DNA of 64,000 bases, from NCBI GenBank assembly GCA_945861435.1, contig CAMAUX010000005.1, positions 62,001-126,000 of the forward strand. The letters are read 5' to 3'. Shown in pieces: positions 23,908 to 32,642 of the stretch. The translations under genes were made by a program, and so were the position numbers. Every line of letters begins with the position of its first letter. The stretch's first letter is position 1. The notes below the pieces were generated by a model, which did not search any database, was not told the DNA's origin, and saw only the letters and a list, made by a program, of their open reading frames with translations. The DNA is from Chthoniobacter flavus (lineage in GTDB: Bacteria; Verrucomicrobiota; Verrucomicrobiia; Chthoniobacterales; Chthoniobacteraceae).

Positions 23908-26568
23908 ATGAAAATCCTCATCGCTGATGACGAAGCCGCATGGCTCGAGGCCCTCCACGCCTTCCTCTCACAAGAACTCCCGGGACACCAGATTCTCGCC
24001 GTACCTAGCGGCCCGGCCGCACTCCAGTCCATTGAGAACCATGCAGGTGTGGACCTTCTCATCACCGACGTCGTCATGGATCCCATGGACGGCTTCACCC
24101 TCGCAAACACCGTCCAGACCACGCATCCCCAAACACAGGTCCTTTTCATTAGCGGATACGACCTCAGCGAACACGGCACCTCCCTCGCTGGCCGCCCACT
24201 CCTGACAAAGCCATTCCAATTCGAGGATTTTCAGCAGGCCATCGAACGTCAAATCCCTGGCATCTTCAGCTCTGCCACGCCTCAAGCACAAAGTCCTGAG
24301 CCTGTCGCAGCCGCAACTCCCGCAGCAACGCCCGTCGCAGTCGCAGCCGCAACTCCCACAGCAACGCCCGTTGCAGTCGCAGCCGCAGCCCCCGCTGCAA
24401 AGCCCGTCGCAGTCGCAGCCGCAACTCCCACAGCAACGCCCGTTGCAGTCGCAGCCGCAACTCCCACAGCAACGCCCGTTGCAGTCGCAGCCGCAGCCCC
24501 CGCTGCAAAGCCCGTTGCAGTCGCAGCCGCAGCTCCCGCAGCAACGCCCGTTGCAGTCGCAGCCGCAACTCCCACAGCAACGCCCGTTGCAGTCGCAGCC
24601 GCAGCCCCCGCTGCAAAGCCCGTCGCAATCGCAGCCGCAGCCCCCGCTGCAAAGCCCGTCGCAGTCGCAGCCGCAACTCCCGCAGCAAAGCCCGTTGCAG
24701 TCGCAGCCGCCGCTCCCGCAGCAAAGCCCGTTGCAGTCGCAGCCGCCGCTCCCGCAGCAAAGCCCGTTGCAGTCGCAGCCGCAGCTCCCGCAGCAAAGCC
24801 CGTTGCAGTCGCAGCCGCAGCTCCCGCAGCAAAGCCCGTTGCAGCCTCAGCCGCAGCTCCCGCAGCAAAACCCGTCGCAGTCGCAGCCGCAACTCCCGCA
24901 GCAAAGCCCGCCGCAGTCGCAGCCGCAAAGCCAGCCGCAAAGCCAGCCGCCCCTCTACCACAGCTCTCCACCGACGGCACGGAGCGCATCAACTCCACGT
25001 TCGGCGGATTCCAAATCAACACCCTGCTCGCGCCCGAACGCTGGGGACATGTTTACAAAGCGATCCAGATCTCCATCAACAGGCCCGTCGCGCTTTGCAT
25101 CCTCGATGCAAAGCTGGCCGAGGATTCCGCCCAAAAGGCACGCTTCATCGCCCAAGCCCGCGCGAAAGCCAACGTCCAGCATCCGGCGGTGCTTGCCGTT
25201 TACGAAGCCGGCGAGGTCGATGGCCAGCACTTCTGCGCGCACGAGTTCATCGAACACCAGACGCTGGCGGAATGCGCACGCTCCGGCCGGCGCCTGAGCG
25301 AGGCCGCAGCCCTCAAGGTCCTCCGCTCGGTGGCGGAAGGCATGGCCTATCTTCAAGACCACAACATCGTCCATGCGCCCCTCGCCGCTGGCAGCGTCCT
25401 GCTCGGCTCCGATGGTCAACCCCGCCTCGCAAACCTCGCCACGGACATCGCGGAGGACAAACGCACGCCCGCCCAGGAAATCCAACTCCTCGGCCAGATC
25501 ATCTCGGGCATCCTCGAACCTGCCGCGAGCGCTGCCGCCGGGTTGCGCGCCCTGCTCGGACGCATCAGCAAGCCCGGCGCAGCCGGCATCCCCGCATGGG
25601 CGGCCCTCATACAGGCACTCAAAGCCCGCGAACCCAAGATCGTCCCCAAGAACGCGGCGGAGATGAGCGCTCAGGAGACCTCCACCATCGAACACCAGGC
25701 TAAACTGGCGAAGCAACAACGTCGCTCCTTCCTGATCAGCATTGGAACGGTGGCCGCCATGTCCCTCGCCACCATTGGCGCCGGATTGAAGTTCTTCGTC
25801 TTCAAGGGCGGAGACGAGCAACTGGACGGAGACCAAATCGAAATCCCCGCCGGCACCTACATCATCGGCGACAAGCAAAAGCACAAACTCGGCAACCCCT
25901 TCTGGATCGACAAATACGAGGTCACCATCGGCCAGTACGCAAAGTTCCTCGATTACCTCGAAAAAAACCCCACGGCCGACGCCGACCTCAACCACCCGCG
26001 CCAACCGCGCAGCCTCAGTCACGAACCAAAGGACTGGAGCCTCTACTACAAACGCGCCGCCAGAAAACTCCCCGTCCACGGCGTCCCCTCATCCCTCAAC
26101 TCCCCCATGCTCATGGTCACTTGGTGGGACGCCTACGCCTACGCCAAGTGGAAGGGGCGCGAACTTCCAACCGCTGAAGAATGGGAAATCGCAGGCCGCG
26201 GCGCCGAAGGTTACATCTACCCGTGGGGCAACGAATGGGAGGAGGACAATGCCAACACCAACGCGGACTACAACGCTCGCGACCCGGCAGCAAAGGCAAC
26301 GGTCGACGGCTTCAACTTCTGGGGCGATGTGAACCGCATGAAATCCGACAGCAGCCCCTTCGGCGTCATCGGCCTTGCTGGCAACGTCAGCGAATGGGTC
26401 GCATGGCCCCAGGACGCCAGCGCACCCCTCCTCAAGGGCGGCAACTTCCAGGCAGACAAAAACGCCGCGCGCCTCGACAAGCAGATCGCCGACCGCAAAG
26501 CAGACGACGCTCAGGAATTCATCGGCTTCCGCACCATCTCCCGCACTCCGCCGGCCGCTGATAAATGA
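23908..26568 (+). CDS. Receiver - Ala-rich repeat - pseudokinase - TM - FGE-sulfatase protein
   Basis: 886 residues with an unusual domain order. Residues 1-120 are an intact receiver (IADDEA, phospho-acceptor in LLITDVVMD, FISGYD, LLTKPF). Residues ~130-350 are about 18 copies of a 12-residue unit such as PVAVAAATPTAT or PVAVAAAAPAAK. Residues ~357-540 follow the protein-kinase fold (FGGFQINTLLAPERWGHVYK, FIEHQTLAECARSGRRLSEA, VAEGMAYLQDHNIVHAPLAA) but the catalytic residues are gone: the beta3 Lys is Cys (VALCIL), HRD is HAP and DFG is LAN. One membrane helix lies at ~607-630 (LISIGTVAAMSLATIGAGL). Residues ~640-880 are an FGE/SUMF1-type domain (IDKYEVTIGQYAKF, RELPTAEEWEIAGRG, PWGNEWEE, GLAGNVSEWV). 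It overlaps the next gene by 4 bp. The likely role is a membrane-bound signalling adaptor; this is inference. Confidence 0.9.
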   Translation: MKILIADDEAAWLEALHAFLSQELPGHQILAVPSGPAALQSIENHAGVDLLITDVVMDPMDGFTLANTVQTTHPQTQVLFISGYDLSEHGTSLAGRPLLTKPFQFEDFQQAIERQIPGIFSSATPQAQSPEPVAAATPAATPVAVAAATPTATPVAVAAAAPAAKPVAVAAATPTATPVAVAAATPTATPVAVAAAAPAAKPVAVAAAAPAATPVAVAAATPTATPVAVAAAAPAAKPVAIAAAAPAAKPVAVAAATPAAKPVAVAAAAPAAKPVAVAAAAPAAKPVAVAAAAPAAKPVAVAAAAPAAKPVAASAAAPAAKPVAVAAATPAAKPAAVAAAKPAAKPAAPLPQLSTDGTERINSTFGGFQINTLLAPERWGHVYKAIQISINRPVALCILDAKLAEDSAQKARFIAQARAKANVQHPAVLAVYEAGEVDGQHFCAHEFIEHQTLAECARSGRRLSEAAALKVLRSVAEGMAYLQDHNIVHAPLAAGSVLLGSDGQPRLANLATDIAEDKRTPAQEIQLLGQIISGILEPAASAAAGLRALLGRISKPGAAGIPAWAALIQALKAREPKIVPKNAAEMSAQETSTIEHQAKLAKQQRRSFLISIGTVAAMSLATIGAGLKFFVFKGGDEQLDGDQIEIPAGTYIIGDKQKHKLGNPFWIDKYEVTIGQYAKFLDYLEKNPTADADLNHPRQPRSLSHEPKDWSLYYKRAARKLPVHGVPSSLNSPMLMVTWWDAYAYAKWKGRELPTAEEWEIAGRGAEGYIYPWGNEWEEDNANTNADYNARDPAAKATVDGFNFWGDVNRMKSDSSPFGVIGLAGNVSEWVAWPQDASAPLLKGGNFQADKNAARLDKQIADRKADDAQEFIGFRTISRTPPAADK
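24295..24945. repeat. 36-bp tandem repeat encoding P-V-A-V-A-A-A units
   Basis: About 18 direct copies of a 36-bp unit (CCCGTTGCAGTCGCAGCC plus an 18-bp half ending in gcaac or gcaaa). There are two main variants, ending P-T-A-T or P-A-A-K, in a mosaic order: mixed in the first half, nearly all PAAK in the second. That pattern fits repeated unequal exchange. All three plus frames and several minus frames stay open across it, producing spurious long frames. Confidence 0.95.
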
Positions 26569-27473
26569 CCACACTCCACCGCATCCTCCTCACCCTCGTC
26601 CTCAGCTGCGCCGCGTTGGTGGACGCTAGCGGCCAGATCTCCGTCGACCTGCACTTCAATCGCACAGGCTTCCTGCGCTACGAACCCATACTCGCCACCA
26701 TCGGAATCACCAACCTCTCCGGACGCGATATCGTGCTCGAAGACGGCTCCTCCCAGTGGTTCGGGTTCGAGATCAACGAGCAGTCAGGCAGCCTCGCCGT
26801 CGGCCCCCGCAACCCCTTCTACAAACTCGAACCCCTCGAGATCAAAGCGGGCGCTTCCTTGAAGCGAACAGTCAATCTCAACACCCTCTTCCCCATCAAC
26901 GAACTGGGCCGCTACCGCGTCAAGGGCGTCATCTATTTCAAGGAATTGGACCGCTACTTCGGCTCCAAGCCCGCCTTCCTCGACATCTTCGACGGCCAGG
27001 TCATGTGGCGCCAGAACGTCGGCGTCCCTCCCGGCCAGCCCAACGCAGGCGACACCCACTCCCTTTCCATTCTCACCAGCCGCATGGGCGAACACCAGTA
27101 CACCTACGCCCGTGTCGAGGACCCACGCAGCGGCTTCGTCTTCTGCACCTACCGTCTCGGACAGCTGATCCACGATCAACCCCCACAAATGCAGGTCGAC
27201 GCCGCAAACAACCTCTTCGTCCTCCAGTTCACAACCCCGCGCGCCTATCTCCTCTCCAAAATCAGCCCAAACGGCGAGTTCCTCGGCCAAACCAACTACA
27301 CCTCCTCAAAGTCCAGACCCTACCTGCGCCGCCTCCCCTCCGGCGAACTCCAGATCGTCGGCGGCATCCGACAAGCTCCCACCACCCCAGACGCCATACC
27401 CACAGAAATGATCGTCCCCAAAATCTCCGACCGCCCTCCAGGCCTCCCCCCCGCCCCAGCCTCCAATCCCTAA
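26565..27473 (+). CDS. Exported hypothetical protein coupled to the FGE protein
   Basis: 302 residues with a signal peptide (ILLTLVLSCAALVDASGQ). The first ~120 mature residues look like an Ig-like beta sandwich (ISVDLHFNRTGFLRYEPILA, ATIGITNLSGRDIVLEDGSS, then GRYRVKGVIYFKELDRYFGS). This resembles domains that handle relative strength or load in exported proteins. The rest is beta-rich and ends in a Pro-rich tail. I cannot name the family. The start overlaps the stop of the receiver-pseudokinase-FGE gene (ATGA), so the two are co-translated and probably work in the same envelope process. Confidence 0.75.
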   Translation: MTTLHRILLTLVLSCAALVDASGQISVDLHFNRTGFLRYEPILATIGITNLSGRDIVLEDGSSQWFGFEINEQSGSLAVGPRNPFYKLEPLEIKAGASLKRTVNLNTLFPINELGRYRVKGVIYFKELDRYFGSKPAFLDIFDGQVMWRQNVGVPPGQPNAGDTHSLSILTSRMGEHQYTYARVEDPRSGFVFCTYRLGQLIHDQPPQMQVDAANNLFVLQFTTPRAYLLSKISPNGEFLGQTNYTSSKSRPYLRRLPSGELQIVGGIRQAPTTPDAIPTEMIVPKISDRPPGLPPAPASNP

Positions 27474-27489
27474 GCCGCCCCCCGGCTCC

Positions 27490-28908
27490 TCACGCGGACG
27501 CCGGCAACGTCTTCAAATCCGCGCGCCGCGCCTCGTAGCTCTCCGCGTATCCAAGAACCGCCGCATCCGGCTCCCTCCCCTGCGCCACGCAGTATTCGCC
27601 GTACACGTCCGGCCACCAGTTCCGGTGCGTGGTCAGCCCCTGCTCCCGCCAGTCCCGCCATCCCACCACCACCTTCGACCAGCATCGGTCCCCCCATTCC
27701 ACCGCCTCCTTGGGATTCTCAAACTGCGAGACGTACCAGTCCCGCCCCACCCGCGCGTGGAGCACCTCGTCCGCCCAGTCGTAGTCCTGAAACAACGTCG
27801 ATAGCGCACTCCCAGCCGCCTGCGCCACCTCCCATTCAAAGCGTTTCCCCGTCTTGGGCATCAACCCCTGCTCGATGAAATACAGCACCCCGTGCCGCTC
27901 CTTCGCGCTCAGCTGCGTATTCAGCCCCAGCGACCACGTGAAGTTCACCATCGCCCTCGTCCAGTCCACCCCAAGACTCACAAACCCCACCTCCCCCATC
28001 ATCGCATGCCGCGCCTCGTCCCATAGCTGCCGCGTCATGTCCCGGTAATACCCCCACGGCTTCCCCTTCGTCTCCGAAACAATCGACGCCATCATCTCCG
28101 GCACGTCGATCTCCCGCAGCCGCTTGAAGTACATCATCAGCACCTTCGCATCCGCAGGGCGCTCCGCATCGTACAAGAACGCCTCCGCGTTCACCCCCAT
28201 GTTGTACGGATCCGGAAACCGCGCGTCCCTCCGCGGCACACCGTCATACTCAAACGCCTTCCCCGAATAAAACCGCTCAACCACCGGCCCCCGTTCCGCC
28301 GTTCCATCCAGCCCACCCGCTCCGCGCAGCGCCCCCTCGAGCACCGCCAGCCATCCAGCCGCCGCCGCCCGTGCCGCGTCATCCACCATCCTCACCACCG
28401 CCACCGCCCCGTAAGCCTCCATCTCCCCGAGCTCAAGAAGCGCAAACTTGCACAGCCGCACCGACGGCGCATCCGCCAGCGGATTCGTCTCCGCCATGTG
28501 ACGCCGCATCCCCGCAATCAACGCGGGCACAGCGTACTCGTACAACCCCATCAACAACTCTCCCGTCGTCGGCGCCGCCAGCACCTCGTCAAAGAACATC
28601 CCCAGCTGCGCATCCGGCACCAGATCCAAGCCCAACGGCGGCTCCCGCATCTCCCCAACCCGCTGGCGCAGCACAGCCACATGCTCCGCACACCAGTGTG
28701 CATGCAGCGAAAACGCCATCTTCAACTCGTACACAGGCTCCGCCGCCAGCCGCGCCAGCAGCACCTCGTGCATCCGCCGCAGCCCGTAATGATACCGCTT
28801 CAACCGCCCCACGCACTCCCCCACCGAGAGCCCCGGCTTCATTGCATCGGCAAAACCCGCCAGCCCGGCCAGCGGCGGAAGATCGTGAAGCGGACGGTAT
28901 TCCTTCAT
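27490..28908 (-). CDS. Ferritin-like (diiron-type) protein
   Basis: 472 residues, mainly helical, no signal peptide. It has a helix with WDEARHAMMGEVGF, the E-A-R-H pattern of ferritin-like four-helix proteins, and earlier helices with FSLHAHWCAEHVAVL and LLELGEMEAYGAVAVVRM that could supply the other metal ligands. Late Trp/Tyr-rich helices (ARVGRDWYVSQFENPKEAVE) complete the domain. The metal-binding role is inferred from these motifs. It lies divergent from the AraC-type gene across a short AT-rich promoter region. Confidence 0.7.
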   Translation of the reverse strand: MKEYRPLHDLPPLAGLAGFADAMKPGLSVGECVGRLKRYHYGLRRMHEVLLARLAAEPVYELKMAFSLHAHWCAEHVAVLRQRVGEMREPPLGLDLVPDAQLGMFFDEVLAAPTTGELLMGLYEYAVPALIAGMRRHMAETNPLADAPSVRLCKFALLELGEMEAYGAVAVVRMVDDAARAAAAGWLAVLEGALRGAGGLDGTAERGPVVERFYSGKAFEYDGVPRRDARFPDPYNMGVNAEAFLYDAERPADAKVLMMYFKRLREIDVPEMMASIVSETKGKPWGYYRDMTRQLWDEARHAMMGEVGFVSLGVDWTRAMVNFTWSLGLNTQLSAKERHGVLYFIEQGLMPKTGKRFEWEVAQAAGSALSTLFQDYDWADEVLHARVGRDWYVSQFENPKEAVEWGDRCWSKVVVGWRDWREQGLTTHRNWWPDVYGEYCVAQGREPDAAVLGYAESYEARRADLKTLPASA

Positions 28909-28952
28909 TCACCCCACCCTGCATCCGCCCGGCCCGAATGTCCCCGCCCGCA

Positions 28953-28980
28953 TTGACCTTTTTTGATACTTTATTGACTA
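28953..28980 (+). promoter_or_regulatory. Promoter of the AraC-type gene
   Basis: A very AT-rich stretch in GC-rich surroundings: TTGACC followed by TTTTTTGATACTTTATTGAC. TTGACC is a good -35 box, and an AT-rich -10 lies about 17 bp on. If this is a promoter, the AraC protein should start downstream at GTG 28989 rather than at ATG 28938, whose first residues would be encoded by the promoter itself. Confidence 0.5.
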
Positions 28981-28988
28981 TCCTCGGC

Positions 28989-29897
28989 GTGAACAAGGAC
29001 GCCCCACGCAGACCCGCCTTCGAAAAAGTTCACCCAGACCAGACCCACTCCTTCGTCTGCCGTTCCGTCGTCGGCTCCCGCTTCAACGCTCCCTACCACT
29101 ACCACCCAGAAGTCGAACTCACCCTCATCACCCACAGCCATGGCCACCGATTCATCGGCTCCCATGCAGGCCCATTCAAGCCCGGCGACCTCGTCCTCGT
29201 CGGCGCTCTCCTCCCCCACGTCTGGCTCAACCCCCCGGGCTGCCGCCGCGCCGAAGCCATCGTCCTCCAGTTCGACCCCAAACTCGGCGGCGACCCCTTC
29301 TGGAACCTGCCGGAACTCCACCCCGTAAACCGCCTCCTCGCACGTGCCGGCCACGGCCTCGTCTTCACTGGAAAAACCCGCAATAAAGTATCGGACATCC
29401 TCGGCTCACTGCTCTCCACACAAGGCCCCGGCCGCCTCCTGCTCCTCCTCGAAATCCTTTCCCTCCTCGCCGCCGCCCGCCCCGCATCCATCCTCTCCAC
29501 CGGATCCCCCCATCCCGCTTCCCCCACGCAGCCTCATTCCGACACGGAAACCCGCATCGACCGTGTCTACAGGCACCTCGCCGCACACTTCCACGAGCCT
29601 ATCGCGCAACCCGCCATCGCGCGCAATGCAGGCCTCAGCCCTGCAGCCTTCAGCAGATTCTTCCATCGCGTCACGGGGCGCACCTTCTCCAGCGTGCTCA
29701 TCGACATGCGGCTCGGCGAAGCCTGCAGGCTCCTTCAGGAAACCGATCTCCCCATCACCGACATCTGCCACAGGGCGGGCTTTCAGAACCTCTCCAACTT
29801 CAACCGCCAGTTCCTCGCCCGCTTCCACCTTCCTCCCCGTGCATGGCGCTCTCGGTTCGCTCCGGAAAGTTTGCGCACAGCCCCCGCTTCCGCCTAA
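28989..29897 (+). CDS. AraC-family transcriptional regulator
   Basis: About 302 residues. The N-terminal cupin domain (~15-120) has YHYHPEVELTLITHSHGHRF and FKPGDLVLVGALLPHVWL, typical of sugar-responsive AraC proteins. The C-terminal domain has two helix-turn-helix units: AIARNAGLSPAAFSRFFHRV and ITDICHRAGFQNLSNFNRQF, the second matching the AraC signature. GTG 28989 is chosen because the upstream codons fall in an AT-rich promoter-like stretch; ATG 28938 is the alternative. The regulator is followed after 58 bp by the secreted PHP-domain gene, which may be its target. Confidence 0.92.
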   Translation: MNKDAPRRPAFEKVHPDQTHSFVCRSVVGSRFNAPYHYHPEVELTLITHSHGHRFIGSHAGPFKPGDLVLVGALLPHVWLNPPGCRRAEAIVLQFDPKLGGDPFWNLPELHPVNRLLARAGHGLVFTGKTRNKVSDILGSLLSTQGPGRLLLLLEILSLLAAARPASILSTGSPHPASPTQPHSDTETRIDRVYRHLAAHFHEPIAQPAIARNAGLSPAAFSRFFHRVTGRTFSSVLIDMRLGEACRLLQETDLPITDICHRAGFQNLSNFNRQFLARFHLPPRAWRSRFAPESLRTAPASA

Positions 29898-29955
29898 CTT
29901 TCCGCCTCCCCTGCGGGTGGTCCCCCTGCCCACTCCGCCTCCACCCCTTCCCGCC

Positions 29956-32565
29956 ATGAAATCCGCACGCGCACTGTGCAGACCGGCCCTTGTTGCCGCA
30001 CTGCTTCTCTCGCCCCTCGCAGCTTCCGCAAAGCCCGAAGCCTTCGAAGTCACCGCCGACACCGTCTCGCTCCTGCCCCTGGGACGCGAGGCCGACGGCA
30101 TCATCGGCGATTTCGTCCTGCGCAACGACCTCGTCGAAGCCGTCATCAGCGCCAATCTCCCCAACCGCCGCGCCAACATGTCCACCTTCTACGGACCGGA
30201 CGGCATCACCCCGGGCTGTCTCTACGACCTCTCTCTGCGCGGAGCTCACAACGACCAGATCACCATCTTCTGCCCCGCCCAGCAGCAGGGCCGCGTCTCC
30301 TGGGTGCGGATCCTCACAGAACCGCGGGATAACGGCCGCCCCGAAGCCGCCGTCGAATGTGTCACCACCGCCGAAGCTGGAGACGGCATCGCGCGCCGAC
30401 ACGTCTACCGACTCCAGGACGGATGGCCCGGCCTCCGCATCACCACCACTCTCACCAACGCCACCTCCAAACCCCGCAAAATCCCCGCGCAGGATCGCTG
30501 GACCAACTTCCTCCAAACAGGCTTCGCTCCCGGCGGCATCCTCTGGGCCAACTCCGTCGACCCCGCCGACCACTGCGGCTACGCCGTCGGCCCGCTCGAG
30601 GATCCCTCCAACGCCCTCTCACTTCCACCACTCGAAATCCCGCCCGGCGCCTCCCTCACCTTCACCCGCTTCCTCGCCGTCGGCACCTCGCCCGCCGCAG
30701 CCGTGGGCGCAGTCGCTTCCCAACAAGGAATCACCTCCAGCCTCACAGGCTCCATCACAGGGCCCGATGGCGCACCCGTTGCCGACGCATCCCTCTGGCT
30801 GCGCCCGCTCTTCAAGATCGACGTCCCTCACCACACGCCGCCCAAGACCGGAGCCACCCTGCCAGACTCCAACGGCCGTCTCTCCGCCATCGCCACACCG
30901 GACGCCTCCGGTCGCTTCGACTTCGCCCTGCCTCCCGGCCGCTACCGCGCCACCGTCACCGCCCCCGGCAGACCGAACGCTGAATCCGAAATCCAGATCT
31001 CCTCCGGGAGCGCCACCAGAGCCGACTTCCACCTCGACCCCGCAAGCCGGATCACACTCGACATCCGCGACGAAGCCGGCGCGCCCATCCCCTGCAAGGC
31101 CCAGTTCCTCGCGCTCGACGGCACCGAACCCGTCCGCCTCGGCCCAGACCAGCGCGCACACGGCTGCCGCGACCAGTACCACAGCGAAAACGGCCAGTTC
31201 ACCGTCGGCCTCCCCGCCGGCCGCTACCGGGTCGTCGTCACCCGCGGCATCGAATACAACCACCTCGAACGCGAAGTCGAAATCGCCCCGGGTGCAAACG
31301 TCCCATTCACGGGCACGCTCAAGCGCCTCGTCGACACCCGCGGCTGGGTCAGCGCCGATTACCACAACCACTCCACTCCCAGCGGGGACAACATCTGCGG
31401 CACCCCGGACCGCCTCATCAATCTCGCCGCAGAACACGTCGAGTTCGCCCCCACCACCGAACACAACCGCCTCTTCGACTGGCGCCCGGAGATCAACCGA
31501 CTCGGCCTCGCCCCCTTCCTCCAAACCGTCAGCGGCATGGAACTCACAGGCCAGAAAGCGCACCTCAACGCCTTCCCTTTCGAACCCGTCCCCTTCACCC
31601 AGAACAACGGTGCACCCACATGGGATCCCGACCCGCGCATCACCGCTCTCACCCTGCGCGAATGGCAGAAGGTCGAAGCCGACCGCTGGATCCAGATCAA
31701 CCACCCGGACCTCTTCGCGAACTTCTTTGAGGACCGCTCCACAGGCCAGCAGGAACGCGGCTTCGCGGGCCTCGTCTCCCTCATCGACGGTTACGAAACC
31801 CAGAATAGCGACCCCTCCCGCCTCCTCTCCGGCCTCCCCTTCTCCATCGGCCGCAGCAAGGAAGGCACCGAGCAGCTCACATGGAGCCGCGAATTCCTCT
31901 GGCTCCAAATGCTCAACCAAGGCCGCCGCACCGCCGCCGTCGCCGTCTGCGATGCACACGCCGTCTTCGGCAACGGCGTCGGCGGCTGGCGCATGTACCT
32001 CCCCTCCGCCTCCGACAACCCCGCTCAAATCGACTGGCGCGAAAATATCCGCGCCGCCAAGGCCGGCCGCTCCTACCTCACCACCGGCCCCTTCCTCCAA
32101 GCCCGCACCGCCGACGGCATTGAACCCGGCGGCACCGCCCGCCCATCCAAGGGCCTCGTCACCCTCCACGTCAGCGTCCAATGCACCGACTGGATCGCCA
32201 TCGACCGCGTCCAAGTCCTCGTCAACGGACGCACCCCGCCCGAGCTCAACTTCACCCGCGCCTCTCATCCGCAGCTCTTCAAGGAGGGCGTGCTCCGATT
32301 CCAACACACCATCCCCGTGAAACTCACGGCCGACGCCCACCTCATCGTCGCCGTCAGCGGCGACAACGACAGCCTCAAGACCTGCTACGGCTCCAGCGAC
32401 CAGTCCAAGCTCAAGCCCTTCGCCTACCACAACCCCATCCTCGTCGATATCGACGGCAACGGCTTCACCCCCAACGGCGATGATCTCGGCTTCCCTGTCA
32501 CCGGCAAGCGCATCACCCTCGATGCCGCAAAAGCCTTCCTCGAAGCCCGCAAACAGAATCACTGA
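29956..32565 (+). CDS. Secreted CehA/McbA-type metallohydrolase with PHP-like domain
   Basis: 869 residues with a signal peptide (ALVAALLLSPLAASA). The N-terminal ~250 residues are beta-rich. Residues ~255-450 hold two carboxypeptidase-regulatory-like beta domains (GSITGPDGAPVADASLWLRP, DASGRFDFALPPGRYRATVT, DIRDEAGAPIPCKAQFLALD). From ~460 a PHP-like metal site appears: ADYHNHSTPSGDN and FAPTTEHNRLFDW, later WIQINHPDLFANFFED and CDAHAVFG, all of which supply His/Asp ligands. The CehA/McbA group includes esterase-like hydrolases such as carbaryl hydrolases, but most are uncharacterised. It probably acts outside the inner membrane. A VCBS-repeat gene follows after 77 bp. Confidence 0.85.
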   Translation: MKSARALCRPALVAALLLSPLAASAKPEAFEVTADTVSLLPLGREADGIIGDFVLRNDLVEAVISANLPNRRANMSTFYGPDGITPGCLYDLSLRGAHNDQITIFCPAQQQGRVSWVRILTEPRDNGRPEAAVECVTTAEAGDGIARRHVYRLQDGWPGLRITTTLTNATSKPRKIPAQDRWTNFLQTGFAPGGILWANSVDPADHCGYAVGPLEDPSNALSLPPLEIPPGASLTFTRFLAVGTSPAAAVGAVASQQGITSSLTGSITGPDGAPVADASLWLRPLFKIDVPHHTPPKTGATLPDSNGRLSAIATPDASGRFDFALPPGRYRATVTAPGRPNAESEIQISSGSATRADFHLDPASRITLDIRDEAGAPIPCKAQFLALDGTEPVRLGPDQRAHGCRDQYHSENGQFTVGLPAGRYRVVVTRGIEYNHLEREVEIAPGANVPFTGTLKRLVDTRGWVSADYHNHSTPSGDNICGTPDRLINLAAEHVEFAPTTEHNRLFDWRPEINRLGLAPFLQTVSGMELTGQKAHLNAFPFEPVPFTQNNGAPTWDPDPRITALTLREWQKVEADRWIQINHPDLFANFFEDRSTGQQERGFAGLVSLIDGYETQNSDPSRLLSGLPFSIGRSKEGTEQLTWSREFLWLQMLNQGRRTAAVAVCDAHAVFGNGVGGWRMYLPSASDNPAQIDWRENIRAAKAGRSYLTTGPFLQARTADGIEPGGTARPSKGLVTLHVSVQCTDWIAIDRVQVLVNGRTPPELNFTRASHPQLFKEGVLRFQHTIPVKLTADAHLIVAVSGDNDSLKTCYGSSDQSKLKPFAYHNPILVDIDGNGFTPNGDDLGFPVTGKRITLDAAKAFLEARKQNH

Positions 32566-32642
32566 TCCCTCGACACAAGCCACTCCCCAAGCGCCCAACA
32601 CCCTCCCAGCGCTCATACTCATCCCCAAAACCATTCACCGCC

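Noticed and set aside
23747-23911. A 54-codon frame with an ATGA overlap to the receiver-pseudokinase-FGE gene
   Set aside because: The product is Pro/Ala/His-rich low complexity, without a ribosome site and with codon use unlike its neighbours; it lies where a promoter is expected.
24266-25022. Long frames on both strands across the Ala-rich repeats
   Set aside because: The 36-bp repeat has no stop in several frames; only the frame continuous with the receiver and FGE domains is real.
30619-32634. A 671-codon minus-strand frame opposite the PHP-domain gene
   Set aside because: It is an Ala/Gly/Val/Asp/Glu-rich antisense shadow produced by high third-position GC; the plus strand encodes recognisable domains with a signal peptide.
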